Source: Vibrio pomeroyi
Lineage (GTDB): Bacteria; Pseudomonadota; Gammaproteobacteria; Enterobacterales; Vibrionaceae
Reading direction: 5' to 3'
Assembly: GCA_041879425.1 (NCBI GenBank)
Contig: CP090854.1
Coordinates: 3,286,001 to 3,350,000, forward strand
Length of the DNA: 64,000 nucleotides
Part shown: piece by piece, positions 18,158 to 27,570 of the stretch
Layout of the letters: each line of letters starts with the position of its first letter
Position numbering within the stretch: position 1 is the first letter of the stretch
Notes under the pieces: model-generated
Seen by the model: only the letters and a program-made list of their open reading frames with translations
What the model was told of the DNA's origin: nothing
The model's database searches: none
Made by a program: the position numbers and the translations under genes

Positions 18158-19876
18158 TTACTGAATCACAACTTTAGGCGTGACAAAAATAAGCAGTTCA
18201 CTTTTGCCCACATTTTCGTAGCTGCGACGGAACAATGCACCTAACAAAGGTAGGTCTCCCAACACAGGAACTTTATCGACTGTGCTGCTCACGCTGTGTT
18301 GAAATATCCCACCAAGAACGACCGTTTCACCATTATTAACAAGCACTTGCGTGCCTATTCTTTGGGTATCTATCGCGACCGCTTCCCCAGTTCCGGTTTT
18401 TACCACTTGTCCGGGTCTATCTTGAGTCACACTCAAATCCAATACCAAGCGATTGTCGGGCGTGATCTGCGGCGTCACTTTAAGGCTCAATACCGCTTTC
18501 TTAAATGCGACCGACGTTGCACCACTTGAAGAGGACTCTAAGTAAGGAATTTCAGTACCTTGCTCAATATAAGCGGGCTTTTTATTGGTGGTGATTAAGC
18601 GTGGGCTAGAAATGATCTCAGCTTTCGACTCTTGTTGCAGTGCCGACAGCTCAAGGTCGAGCAGCGTATCCGAGCCAAGCTTGGCCACCTGAAAGGCAAT
18701 ACTCGATGCATTCGGCGATGTCGCCCCCAAGTTAACATTGAGGTAGTCATCAATCACACTATTGCCGCCATCATCGTCATACGGCGTGATTTGTGATGGA
18801 TGATTACCTTCTATTGAACCACCAACAGTGAAGCTTCCGTTGGTCGAGGATACACCCCAGCGCACACCAAGCTCATCAAGATTACCTTCAGTGACGGTCA
18901 CGATACGCGCCTCTATTTGCACCTGCTTCACTGGGATATCCAAGGATTCAATAATGCCTCTTATCACGGCAATGTTCTCTTCCAACTCACGGATCAACAA
19001 AGAGTTGGTGCGCTCATCAATGGTAATAGAGCCCCTATCAGACAACATACTCACCGCACCCTCACCGCCAATCATGTCAGCGATGTCGGTGGCTTTAGCA
19101 AAGTTGATCTTGATGATTTCCGACTTGAGCTCTCCCAACTCCTCTTCCAAACGAGATTTCTCGAGCGCTTGCTGCTCTCGAAGATCCAACTCAGCTTTCG
19201 GCGCAACCAAGATGACATTGCCATCCACGCGCTTATCCAATCCTTTAACTTGCAAGATAATGTCGAGAACTTGCTGCCAAGGTACGCCATCTAAACGTAA
19301 AGTCAGGTTACCCGCGACCGAGTCAGACACGACAAGGTTGAAGTCGTTATAGTCAGCGATCAACTGAAGGACGTTTCGTACTGGGATATCTTGGAAGTTA
19401 ATTGAGATCAGCTTGCCCTCTTTCTCTAGGATGCTTTTCTCAGCGGTCGTTTCATCGATAACCGGCTTACTGATCACCACCTCAATGAAGCGACCTTTTA
19501 GGTTGTATTCATACTGGTAGTCATTATTGATGGTCGCGAGGAGCCGAGTGCTCGGTGTCTCTTTATAGACTTCAATCCCTTCAACTAAGGTGGCGAAATC
19601 TTTCACATCCAGAAGGTAGAGTTTGTCGTCATCAACCTGAGTGTTAAGTAACTCTATACTTAAGCCTTCCTGAGCACGCTGCACATCGACCACCGCGGTA
19701 CTGGTGGCTAATTCAATAATGATGACGGCGTCTTTATCCTTATTAACCCTAAAATCAATATTCTCTAATTTATTAGGCAAGCTCTCTGCGTGGCTGAGTA
19801 CGCTAAAAACCAACATCACAGACACAGCAAAACCTTGTAGAGCCTTGCTCACTAATCCACTTATTCCTTTATTCAT
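18158..19876 (-). CDS. pilQ: Type IV pilus outer-membrane secretin PilQ
   Basis: PilQ forms the outer-membrane channel through which type IV pili extend and through which DNA is taken up in competent vibrios. The 572-residue protein begins with a signal peptide (cleavage after SHA near residue 30), has an AMIN domain (about 35-130), the short secretin STN domain (ISINFQDIPVRNVLQLIADYNDFNLVVSD, about 152-185), N0/N1 domains, and the C-terminal secretin domain (about 330-570) with VLVNNGETVVLGGIF and VPVLGDLPLLGALFR. It ends the pilMNOPQ operon, 35 bases after pilP. Confidence 0.95.
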   Translation of the reverse strand: MNKGISGLVSKALQGFAVSVMLVFSVLSHAESLPNKLENIDFRVNKDKDAVIIIELATSTAVVDVQRAQEGLSIELLNTQVDDDKLYLLDVKDFATLVEGIEVYKETPSTRLLATINNDYQYEYNLKGRFIEVVISKPVIDETTAEKSILEKEGKLISINFQDIPVRNVLQLIADYNDFNLVVSDSVAGNLTLRLDGVPWQQVLDIILQVKGLDKRVDGNVILVAPKAELDLREQQALEKSRLEEELGELKSEIIKINFAKATDIADMIGGEGAVSMLSDRGSITIDERTNSLLIRELEENIAVIRGIIESLDIPVKQVQIEARIVTVTEGNLDELGVRWGVSSTNGSFTVGGSIEGNHPSQITPYDDDGGNSVIDDYLNVNLGATSPNASSIAFQVAKLGSDTLLDLELSALQQESKAEIISSPRLITTNKKPAYIEQGTEIPYLESSSSGATSVAFKKAVLSLKVTPQITPDNRLVLDLSVTQDRPGQVVKTGTGEAVAIDTQRIGTQVLVNNGETVVLGGIFQHSVSSTVDKVPVLGDLPLLGALFRRSYENVGKSELLIFVTPKVVIQ

Positions 19877-19911
19877 ATTTACATCTCATATCCACATCAT
19901 GTGACATTGGT

Positions 19912-20430
19912 TTACTTCAGAGCCAGCCTAACGTTGCGCTTATGCCAACAACCTAAGCCATCTGGAAGAGTTTCATTAATCTGAACGTACTGGCTCGTCA
20001 CCTTAGTAACTCGGCCATTGTTTAGGCCGATAAACTGGCCTTTCTTGACGTTTACCACGTTGCCTTTCGGTGTTTGCACTAGCCCAAATACACTTGACCC
20101 ACTGCCCATCACGCCTCTTAAACGCAACTTGCTAAGTGGGTACTTCTCTAGCTTTCCGTTACGAGAGCGAGCGCTAGGTTGCCAACAGTCTTTCTTAACC
20201 AAAGGCTGGTTTTGCACAATGGCTTCTTTGGGAAGTTCAAAGGGAGGACGAAAAGCTCGGCGCTGATAAGTCGCAGCCAAGAACTCAGTCGCAGGGACAA
20301 GTTGCTCAACGTCTTTTCTCGCCTTGGCTTCAACCTGCACTACAAAGTCTTCGAGTGAATCTTGATTGGCTTTGCAGCCTGACAGCACAAGCAGCAACAC
20401 GATTGAGTAGAGCACGCTATTGGGTTTCAT
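19912..20430 (-). CDS. pilP: Type IV pilus lipoprotein PilP
   Basis: PilP is an inner-membrane lipoprotein that links PilN/PilO to the PilQ secretin. The protein has a lipoprotein signal with lipobox LSGC (acylated Cys near residue 19), a disordered linker and a C-terminal beta domain (about 85-170) with the PilP motif LRGVMGSGSSVFGLVQTPKGNV. Two ATG codons are adjacent at 20433 and 20430; the second is preferred because GGAGG then lies 6 rather than 3 bases upstream. The start overlaps the end of pilO. Confidence 0.93.
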   Translation of the reverse strand: MKPNSVLYSIVLLLVLSGCKANQDSLEDFVVQVEAKARKDVEQLVPATEFLAATYQRRAFRPPFELPKEAIVQNQPLVKKDCWQPSARSRNGKLEKYPLSKLRLRGVMGSGSSVFGLVQTPKGNVVNVKKGQFIGLNNGRVTKVTSQYVQINETLPDGLGCWHKRNVRLALK

Positions 20431-21028
20431 CATTGACCTCCGATTTAAACTGGTAGGTATAAGCTCGAACCCTAAAGTGCAGCGTGCTGCTTTCTTGGCT
20501 GACTCGCTGCCAGTTCACATCATCAAAGCTAATGATGCGCGGTAGCTTGGCGATGGCCGCAGAGAAGTCGCCAATCTCATGGTAGTCACCCGTCAGTTCG
20601 ATATTGAGCGGTAAACGAAAGAGAAACTCCTTGTTCTGCTTTTGCCCCCAATCGATTCGAGTGAAGGTCAGCGAATTATCTAAGCCGAGTTCATTCACAG
20701 ACGCCAACATACTGGCCAGTTCTTTTTGAACCGGCAGCTGCTCCAACAAATAATCGTAGCGACTGGTTAGTTCATCTAACTGGCTCTGCAATTTAGGTAA
20801 GGCCGCAACCTTATTGGCCTTTATTCGCAAGGTCGTCTTTAAGGTTTGTTCTTGCTGCTTCATCTGTTGCAGTTCATCGTCGAGTGGCAACACATAAAGC
20901 CAAGTGCCGACACCTTGGATTAATATCATCAACACCAGAATGACTAGAAGCTGAGGCAGCAACGGCCACTCGGTTATCTCATCGATATCAAGATCTTGTA
21001 GACTCATCATGCTTTGAAAGCTAGCCAT
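20417..21028 (-). CDS. pilO: Type IV pilus inner-membrane protein PilO
   Basis: PilO forms a bitopic heterodimer with PilN in the alignment subcomplex. The 203-residue protein has a single transmembrane segment (about residues 27-46, LLVILVLMILIQGVGTWLYV), a coiled-coil stretch (about 50-95) and a ferredoxin-like periplasmic domain with NIELTGDYHEIGDFSAAIAKLPRII cut across 140-165. Overlaps pilN by 8 bases and pilP by at least 14, indicating translational coupling. Confidence 0.94.
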   Translation of the reverse strand: MASFQSMMSLQDLDIDEITEWPLLPQLLVILVLMILIQGVGTWLYVLPLDDELQQMKQQEQTLKTTLRIKANKVAALPKLQSQLDELTSRYDYLLEQLPVQKELASMLASVNELGLDNSLTFTRIDWGQKQNKEFLFRLPLNIELTGDYHEIGDFSAAIAKLPRIISFDDVNWQRVSQESSTLHFRVRAYTYQFKSEVNDETQ

Positions 21029-21620
21029 GGTTAGCCCCCTTGCCTTTTCTATGTGCGGTCGTGCCCTCTAATGACACTGGACTGAACACAAAAGAGACCT
21101 TGAAGGTCTGAAACTCTTTATTGAAGCGCTTGCGGTTATGAACGATAGAGTGCATCTCGACCCCTTCCAGAGAATCAGATCGTTCTAGGTTGTCCAACAT
21201 AGTGGCGAGACGAGCCGTACTGTCACTGATGCCCGACATTTCTATCTCTTGACCATTCATCTTTATCTTGTCGACATACACCCCCTCAGGAATCAGCTCT
21301 GGCATCAGGTTCATGAAGTCGGTGGTCTTATTGCGGCCAAGCTGCAGAGACTCCACCACATCCAGTCGAGTGAGAATGGCTTTATGCTCTTGTTCCGCGA
21401 CTCTTAAAGACTGAATCTGTCGGTCGAGCTCAGCGATGTATTGATTGAGATAGTTGAGGCGCGCTTGCTGCTTGGCTTGTTGGTCGTGAAAATAGTTACC
21501 GACCGCCCATTGCCCACCAAGCGCAATGATGACACCGAGAATGACTAGATGAACAAAACGCTTTTTGTGCTGAGCACGAATCTCATCACGCCAAGGCAGC
21601 AGGTTAATTTGATGCAACAT
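21021..21620 (-). CDS. pilN: Type IV pilus inner-membrane protein PilN
   Basis: PilN binds cytoplasmic PilM through its N-terminal motif and pairs with PilO in the periplasm. From the start MLHQINLLPWRDE it is 199 residues; the INLLPWR motif at residues 5-11 is the PilM-binding signature. A transmembrane segment occupies about 23-42, followed by coiled coil and a ferredoxin-like domain. The longer frame to 21647 is rejected because INLLPW is N-terminal throughout the family and GGGAG precedes the 21620 ATG. Overlaps pilM by 17 bases. Confidence 0.94.
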   Translation of the reverse strand: MLHQINLLPWRDEIRAQHKKRFVHLVILGVIIALGGQWAVGNYFHDQQAKQQARLNYLNQYIAELDRQIQSLRVAEQEHKAILTRLDVVESLQLGRNKTTDFMNLMPELIPEGVYVDKIKMNGQEIEMSGISDSTARLATMLDNLERSDSLEGVEMHSIVHNRKRFNKEFQTFKVSFVFSPVSLEGTTAHRKGKGANHG

Positions 21621-22629
21621 GCTTTTCTCCCTGCCACTTGAGTCCACTCATCGCCATACCCGCGGCAATGCCAAAGTGTTGCCAGTCCATGGGCAGTCGA
21701 CGTCGCTTCGCCACTTTGTTCTCAAACAGAGATAAAGGATTAAGCGACTCACAGCTCAACTGAAAATGGCGCTCTAGCTCTTCAGTAACCATCGGGATGC
21801 TAGCTCCCTCGCCCATTAACCAGATTCCTGAAATAGGCTGAAGTGCATTGACTGAAGAATAGAGCTGCAACTGACGCTTGAGCTTTTCGATCAAATTGAC
21901 AATAAATCGGTGGGTATCTTCAGCCGTGCCGAACACGCCTTCTATATCACTCGGGTTATCCGAGCTGCGAAGATCTTGAGTGCCAAAGGCGATATCTTTA
22001 TAAAAAGGTGCTGAACTCTGCGGGATAACCCCTAGCGAGGTTTGGTCGATTCCAACATCCACCAGCAACCAGTTCTTCTTATCGGGATACAAGCGCGAAG
22101 CCAATTGCCAGATATTAAGCAGCCCGTGAGCCTGCGTATCCACGACCACAGGTTTAAAGCCTGCTTTAGTTAGCGCATCAGCTCGGCTATCGACCACTTC
22201 CTTGCGAGTGGCATACACTTGATAACTGCTTGTCGATCCTTTACCAAATCGTTTGTCTTCCAGCTTTACAAAATCTAAACTCAGCTCCTCGATAGGAAAG
22301 GGAGACTGGTGAGCAAAGGTTTGATAGATCGAAAACTCTTTTTCTCTGTCTTCTAACTCACTCTCTATTTGCAGTACTTTGCTGATCACTGTGTTATCTG
22401 GTACCGAAATGGCGACGTTGCGACAGCCAAAAGGCAGTCCTTTCCTAAGTTCTTTGAGTTTCTTAACAGTTTTCTGATACTCCAAAGTATGGTTAGCTGT
22501 AAAAATGTCGTCCGAAATCGGCAGCTCTTTGTATCCCACTAGGGCATACAACTCCCCCACGGGTTTTAGTACCACGGCTTTGATGCTGTGATGATTTATA
22601 TCTATACCTGTAATTAATGATGAACCCAT
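21604..22629 (-). CDS. pilM: Type IV pilus assembly ATPase-fold protein PilM
   Basis: PilM is an actin/FtsA-like cytoplasmic protein that holds the N-terminus of PilN. The 341-residue product starts MGSSLITGIDINHHSIKAVVLKP, matching the nucleotide-binding phosphate-1 region of FtsA-like proteins; a second motif LLVDVGIDQTSLGVI is near residue 186 and WLMGEGASIP near 269. The frame extends 8 codons farther upstream, but AGGAG is placed for the 22629 ATG. The gene heads the pilMNOPQ operon and is divergent from mrcA, the arrangement known from V. cholerae and Pseudomonas. Confidence 0.94.
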   Translation of the reverse strand: MGSSLITGIDINHHSIKAVVLKPVGELYALVGYKELPISDDIFTANHTLEYQKTVKKLKELRKGLPFGCRNVAISVPDNTVISKVLQIESELEDREKEFSIYQTFAHQSPFPIEELSLDFVKLEDKRFGKGSTSSYQVYATRKEVVDSRADALTKAGFKPVVVDTQAHGLLNIWQLASRLYPDKKNWLLVDVGIDQTSLGVIPQSSAPFYKDIAFGTQDLRSSDNPSDIEGVFGTAEDTHRFIVNLIEKLKRQLQLYSSVNALQPISGIWLMGEGASIPMVTEELERHFQLSCESLNPLSLFENKVAKRRRLPMDWQHFGIAAGMAMSGLKWQGEKHVASN

Positions 22630-22780
22630 GTGACCTAGCTCCTGAAGTGCCAAGCATTTCGTTGATTATCTAGGGGTTGTGATTATTAGTTAAATAAGCG
22701 TTAATAAACGAAAGCTAAGTTTTTAGCCTAGAGTACAAGGGTTTGCTGCTTATCAGCCTTAACTAATCAGGGATTATCCG

Positions 22781-25342
22781 GTGAAGTTCATAAAGCGATT
22801 ATTCATATTTACATTGATTTGCATGATTCTTGGAGTCAGTACAATTTTCGGGTTTTATTATTACGTAAAACCAGAGTTGCCTGATGTTGCCACTTTGCGC
22901 GACGTAGAACTCCAAACGCCGATGCAAGTCTTCAGTCAAGACGGTAAGTTGATCTCTCAATTTGGTGAAAAGCGTCGTAATCCAGTCACTTATGACGAGA
23001 TTCCTCGCCACTTAGTTGAGGCTTTGATTGCTACCGAAGATAGCCGTTTCTACGAACACCCAGGTATTGACCCAATCGGTATTACTCGTGCAGCGATCGT
23101 GGTTGCTATGTCGGGTTCTGCTAAACAAGGTGCGAGTACCATTACTCAGCAGCTTGCGCGTAACTTCTTCTTATCTAATGAGAAAAAGATCATGCGTAAG
23201 ATTAAAGAGATCTTCATTGCGATCCACATTGAGCAACTGCTTAGCAAAGAAGAGATCATGGAGCTGTACGTAAACAAGATCTTCCTTGGTCACCGTTCAT
23301 ATGGTTTCGGCGCAGCAGCGCGTGTTTACTTCGGTAAAGATCTTCCGGATCTAACCCTGAGTGAGTTAGCTACGCTTGCGGGTATGCCAAAAGCACCATC
23401 GACAATGAACCCAATCTACTCTGTTGAGCGTGCGACCAACCGTCGTAACGTTGTATTACGTCGTATGTTGGACGAGAAATACATCACTCAAGCAGAGTTT
23501 GATGAAGCTCGCAGTGAAGAGCTTATCTCGAAGTACCACGGTGCAGAGATTGAACTCAGCGCGCCGTATGTTGCAGAAGTTGCACGTGCTTGGATGGTCG
23601 AACGCTATGGCGAAGCCGCTTATACATCAGGCATGAAGGTCTACACGACCGTTGATTCAAAACTACAGAAAGCAGCGAACCAAGCCGCGATTAAGAACCT
23701 GCTTGGCTACGATGAGCGTCACGGCTACCGTGGTGCTGAAAAAGTCTTATGGCAAACCGAGCAATCGGCTTGGGACCAAGACGAAATCGTTAAACACCTT
23801 AAGTCTCAGCCAACCTATGGTGACCTAGTCCCTGCGGTTGTGACTTCAGTTGATTCGAAAAGCGCTCAGGTTTGGGTTAAAAACCAAGGCGAAGGCACAA
23901 TTGAATGGCAAGGTATGAACTGGGCACGTAAGTTCCTAACAGACGACCGTCAAGGCCCTGCTCCTTCGCAAGCAAAAGAGATTCTTGCTGTTGGTGAGCA
24001 AGTTTGGGTTCGCCATGAAGCCGTCACAGGCGACGAAGTTTCTGAAGAGCCGACAGAAGAGTCAGCGACAGCAGAATCGGAAACACCTGTTGTTTGGCGT
24101 CTAAGCCAAGTGCCCAATGCAAACACTGCATTTGTGGCAATGAACCCGAACAACGGTGCAGTATTGTCGATGGTGGGTGGCTTCAACTTCGTACACAACA
24201 AATTCAACCGTGCGACGCAATCTATTCGTCAAGTGGGTTCTGGTATCAAACCATTTATCTATTCAGCAGCGATTGAGAAAGGCTTAACACTGGCTTCACT
24301 GATCAACGATGCACCGATTAACCAATGGGATAAGAGCCAAGGTACGGCATGGCGACCAAAGAACTCGCCACCAACCTACGTTGGCCCGACTCGTTTGCGT
24401 ATTGGCTTAGCTCAATCGAAAAACGTAATGGCGGTACGTGTGCTGCGTGAAGTTGGTTTAGATGACACTCGTAACTACCTAACTCGTTTCGGCTTTGATA
24501 TTGATGAAGTGCCTCGTTCTGAGACTATTGCGCTTGGTGCTGGTAGCTTAACGCCAATGAAAGTAGCACAAGGTTACTCAGTATTCGCGAATGGTGGTTA
24601 CTACGTTGAACCTTTCTACATCAGCCGCGTTGAGACACCATTTGGTGAAACTGAGTTTGAAGCAACACCGAAAGTTGTGTGTAAAGAAGATTGCAAACAG
24701 ACTATTACCGCAGATCCAATGGCGGATGAGTTTGCCGAACAAGACGTTGACGCTGAAGTGCAGTACGCACCTCAAGTTATCTCTGAGCAGAACGCTTTCC
24801 TTGTTCGTGAAATGATGTACAGCAACATCTGGGGTGGCGGTGACTGGAGTGCGGGTACGGGTTGGAATGGAACAGGCTGGCGTGCTCAACCATTGAAGCG
24901 TCGTGACATTGGTGGCAAGACCGGTACGACCAACGACTCGAAAGATACTTGGTACAGCGGTTACGGCCCTGGCATGGTTGCAACGGTATGGGTTGGTTTT
25001 GATAACCACAACCGCAACCTAGGTCGCACTAAAGCGAACTCTAACCTTGGTAAAAACCAGATTACTGGTGCAGAAGCTGGCGCAAAAACAGCAGAACCTG
25101 CATGGGTTGATTTCATGGGTACTGCACTCGCAGGCGTTCCTGCTGAGCGTAAAGAGATTCCGGAAAACATCGTCCGCGTTCGTATTGACCGTGATACTGG
25201 CTTACTGACCAACAAGTTCGATAGCTCATCAATGTTCGAGTACTTCGAGAAAGGCACTGAGCCTACTGAGTACATCACTGAACGTTTCAATGATGATATC
25301 TACTCCACCTCTTCAGGTGAAACGGTAGAAGAACTGTTCTAG
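22781..25342 (+). CDS. mrcA: Penicillin-binding protein 1A
   Basis: PBP1A is a bifunctional peptidoglycan glycosyltransferase/transpeptidase in the inner membrane. The 853-residue protein starts at a GTG with AGGGA 8 bases upstream. It has an N-terminal membrane anchor (about 7-28), a glycosyltransferase domain (about 55-230) with EDSRFYEHPGID and GASTITQQLARNFFL, an OB-like insert (about 330-430) and a transpeptidase domain with active-site Ser in GSGIKPF-type SxxK context, SKN in AQSKNVMAV, and KTGTT near residue 712. Divergent from pilM, convergent with oxyR. Confidence 0.97.
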   Translation: MKFIKRLFIFTLICMILGVSTIFGFYYYVKPELPDVATLRDVELQTPMQVFSQDGKLISQFGEKRRNPVTYDEIPRHLVEALIATEDSRFYEHPGIDPIGITRAAIVVAMSGSAKQGASTITQQLARNFFLSNEKKIMRKIKEIFIAIHIEQLLSKEEIMELYVNKIFLGHRSYGFGAAARVYFGKDLPDLTLSELATLAGMPKAPSTMNPIYSVERATNRRNVVLRRMLDEKYITQAEFDEARSEELISKYHGAEIELSAPYVAEVARAWMVERYGEAAYTSGMKVYTTVDSKLQKAANQAAIKNLLGYDERHGYRGAEKVLWQTEQSAWDQDEIVKHLKSQPTYGDLVPAVVTSVDSKSAQVWVKNQGEGTIEWQGMNWARKFLTDDRQGPAPSQAKEILAVGEQVWVRHEAVTGDEVSEEPTEESATAESETPVVWRLSQVPNANTAFVAMNPNNGAVLSMVGGFNFVHNKFNRATQSIRQVGSGIKPFIYSAAIEKGLTLASLINDAPINQWDKSQGTAWRPKNSPPTYVGPTRLRIGLAQSKNVMAVRVLREVGLDDTRNYLTRFGFDIDEVPRSETIALGAGSLTPMKVAQGYSVFANGGYYVEPFYISRVETPFGETEFEATPKVVCKEDCKQTITADPMADEFAEQDVDAEVQYAPQVISEQNAFLVREMMYSNIWGGGDWSAGTGWNGTGWRAQPLKRRDIGGKTGTTNDSKDTWYSGYGPGMVATVWVGFDNHNRNLGRTKANSNLGKNQITGAEAGAKTAEPAWVDFMGTALAGVPAERKEIPENIVRVRIDRDTGLLTNKFDSSSMFEYFEKGTEPTEYITERFNDDIYSTSSGETVEELF

Positions 25343-25374
25343 ATAGTTTTTTGAACCTAACGACATGAGCAAAT

Positions 25375-25411
25375 AAAAAGGGTTGATATGAATTCATATC
25401 AACCCTTTTTT
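25375..25411. terminator. Bidirectional terminator between mrcA and oxyR
   Basis: A perfectly self-complementary palindrome (AAAAGGGTTGATATGAA and complement) is flanked by A and T runs on both sides, so it can end both the rightward mrcA and the leftward oxyR transcripts. Confidence 0.9.
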
Positions 25412-25434
25412 GTATCTGCTATACGGAGATGAAG

Positions 25435-26328
25435 CTAAACGACCTTTTCCAATTGAGTGCGAATAGTCTCCGCCAGTTGCTCAAAGCGTCCTTTCAATGG
25501 AGAGCCCGGACGGTATGCAACCACAATACGACGTGAAGGTGTTGGGTTCACCGCAGGCACGTAACACACACCGTCTTTCTGCTTCTCTTTCGGTACTGAT
25601 AACTGTGGAAGCAAAGTAATACCCGCCCCTGCTGCCACCATATTTCGTAGCGTTTCTAGGCTGGTCGCTTTAAAGCGCTCGTCATCTTTTGCACCTGCAG
25701 CAAAACAGAAGCCTAATGCTTGGTCTCTTAAGCAGTGACCATCACCCAGCGCCAGTACTGTCTGCCCATTTAACTGCAACATATCGACGCTGTCTTGTTG
25801 AGCCCACTCATGGTCACACGGCACGGCAACACTTAACGGCTCGTCATACACATCAATCTCTTTGAACACCGCGGTTTCATCGACCGCAGCCAGTACCAAG
25901 CAATCAAGCTTGCCATCTTCTAACTGACTTACCAATTGATGAGTTTGCGCTTCATGCAGGTAGAGCTCTAGCTCAGGAAAGCTCTCTTTCAGATGAGGAA
26001 CAATCTTAGGCAAAATGTAAGGGCCAACCGTCGGAATAAAACCAATGTGCATCGGCCCAGTCATTGCTTCGCCGTGTCCACTCGCCATATCTTTAAAGGT
26101 CTTCACCTCGTTGAGAATGCGCTTGGCTTGCTCAACAAGTTGTAACCCTGATTCTGTAAATATCACCTTCCTTGGGCTACGCTCGGTTAACTGAAGTCCG
26201 ATTTCATCTTCGAGTTTGCGTATTTGACCGCTCAGTGTGGGCTGACTTACAAAGCACGCTTCTGCCGCTTTTCGGAAGTGTTTGTGCTCTGCGAGCGCCA
26301 CCAAGTATTCAAAGTCACGAATGTTCAT
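25435..26328 (-). CDS. oxyR: Hydrogen-peroxide sensing regulator OxyR
   Basis: OxyR is a LysR-type activator of peroxide-defence genes. The 297-residue protein has an N-terminal winged helix-turn-helix (about 1-60, KAAEACFVSQPTLSGQIRKLE) and a regulatory domain with the redox cysteines in GDGHCLRDQALGFC, spaced nine residues as Cys199 and Cys208 in E. coli. It is divergent from the peroxiredoxin gene, and the shared region contains a 37-bp OxyR-type operator at 26402-26438, consistent with autoregulation plus activation of prx. Confidence 0.96.
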   Translation of the reverse strand: MNIRDFEYLVALAEHKHFRKAAEACFVSQPTLSGQIRKLEDEIGLQLTERSPRKVIFTESGLQLVEQAKRILNEVKTFKDMASGHGEAMTGPMHIGFIPTVGPYILPKIVPHLKESFPELELYLHEAQTHQLVSQLEDGKLDCLVLAAVDETAVFKEIDVYDEPLSVAVPCDHEWAQQDSVDMLQLNGQTVLALGDGHCLRDQALGFCFAAGAKDDERFKATSLETLRNMVAAGAGITLLPQLSVPKEKQKDGVCYVPAVNPTPSRRIVVAYRPGSPLKGRFEQLAETIRTQLEKVV

Positions 26329-26401
26329 GATCAGTCTCTTACCTCAGGTTTTAATAAGAACAAGGGTTTTCATAGCAACATTTAAAAGAAAAATGCTCTT
26401 G

Positions 26402-26438
26402 ATAGAATTTACCTATCAAAACCATAACATCAAACGAT
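26402..26438. promoter_or_regulatory. OxyR operator between oxyR and prx
   Basis: The pattern ATAG-N7-CTAT-N7-ATAA-N7-CGAT matches the four-part OxyR consensus (ATAG/CTAT tetranucleotides each separated by seven bases) at 14 of the 16 core positions with exact spacing. It lies 74 bases upstream of oxyR and 113 bases upstream of prx. Confidence 0.75.
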
Positions 26439-26550
26439 TAGAGCTATCAAAGAATTTATCTAATAATGGGCTCAACAAAACGAAACAGAGCAACGAAAAA
26501 CGTTAAGCTCTAATAGAACAAAATTAAAAATACTATTTAAGGAAATCAAT

Positions 26551-27279
26551 ATGTTTGCATCTAAAGAAGGTCAATCAATCCCTCAAGTAACATTTCCAAC
26601 TCGCCAAGGCGATGCATGGGTTAACGTAACGACAGAAGAGCTTTTCAAAGACAAGACAGTTATCGTATTCAGCCTACCAGGCGCGTTTACTCCAACATGT
26701 TCTTCAAGCCACCTACCTCGTTACAACGAACTACACTCAGTGTTCAAAGAAAACGGCGTTGATGACATCCTTTGTGTTTCTGTAAACGACACGTTCGTAA
26801 TGAACGCATGGAAAGCAGACCAAGAAGCGGAAAACATCACATTCATCCCTGATGGTAACGGTGATTTCACAGACGGCATGGGTATGCTAGTTGAGAAAAA
26901 CGACATCGGCTTCGGCAAACGTTCATGGCGCTACAGCATGCTGGTTAAAAACGGCGTGGTAGAAAAAATGTTCATCGAAGAAGACGTACCAGGCGACCCG
27001 TTCAAGGTTTCTGATGCAGATACTATGCTGAACTACCTTGCTCCTGAGCACAAAGAGCAAGAGTCAATCACAGTATTCACTAAGCCAGGCTGTCCTTTCT
27101 GTATGAAAGCGAAGCAGAACCTAATCGACAAAGGTCTAAACTACGAAGAAGTGGTTCTAGGTAAAGATGCAACAACAGTAAGCCTACGTGCAATCTCTGG
27201 TCGCACTACTGTTCCTCAAGTCTTCATCGGTGGCAAACACATTGGTGGCAGCGAAGAACTAGAAGCTTTCCTAGGTTAA
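26551..27279 (+). CDS. Hybrid peroxiredoxin-glutaredoxin
   Basis: The 242-residue fusion reduces hydroperoxides with glutathione. The N-terminal peroxiredoxin-5 domain (about 1-160) has the peroxidatic Cys50 in PGAFTPTC. The C-terminal glutaredoxin domain (about 170-242) has the active-site pair Cys181-Pro-Phe-Cys184 and the cis-Pro segment [15 protein letters not shown]. This is the Haemophilus/Vibrio hybrid Prx5 (PGdx). It is divergent from oxyR and placed for OxyR activation. Codon usage is strongly biased to AAC, CTA and GTA as in highly expressed Vibrio genes. A flavin disulfide reductase gene follows after 291 bases. Confidence 0.95.
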   Translation: MFASKEGQSIPQVTFPTRQGDAWVNVTTEELFKDKTVIVFSLPGAFTPTCSSSHLPRYNELHSVFKENGVDDILCVSVNDTFVMNAWKADQEAENITFIPDGNGDFTDGMGMLVEKNDIGFGKRSWRYSMLVKNGVVEKMFIEEDVPGDPFKVSDADTMLNYLAPEHKEQESITVFTKPGCPFCMKAKQNLIDKGLNYEEVVLGKDATTVSLRAISGRTTVPQVFIGGKHIGGSEELEAFLG

Positions 27280-27330
27280 TTACTTAGTCGCTAATAAACG
27301 CTTAGCAATTAAGTGAACTAGCAATATCAG

Positions 27331-27354
27331 TTAACCCACCCTCTTGTGGGTTAG
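27331..27354 (+). terminator. Probable hairpin after the prx gene
   Basis: TTAACCCAC pairs with GTGGGTTAG around a 6-base loop, 51 bases after the stop. No T run follows, so termination is uncertain. Confidence 0.4.
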
Positions 27355-27570
27355 CTATTCCAAACCACTCTCATGTGAGCTTTGGAAAAAGAATATAGCC
27401 TGTGGCTCGCTCAGTTTTAACTAATCTATAGTTAGTAACAAAAGCAGAGTCACAAGCTAAACCTAATAAAACAGAATCACAAAACTGACCCGTTATCCTG
27501 ACTCTCAAAAAAATCACCAGAGTTGGAGGGGTTCGTTCAAACTAAATTCAGCCATTGCGAGAAAATTATT

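Noticed and set aside
24578..25009. 143-residue open frame on the minus strand inside mrcA
   Set aside because: It lies wholly opposite conserved mrcA coding sequence and has no recognisable domain; it is a shadow frame.
27420..27436. Possible operator ACTAATCTATAGTTAGT upstream of the disulfide reductase
   Set aside because: Only five-base arms are complementary and the match to OxyR elements is poor.
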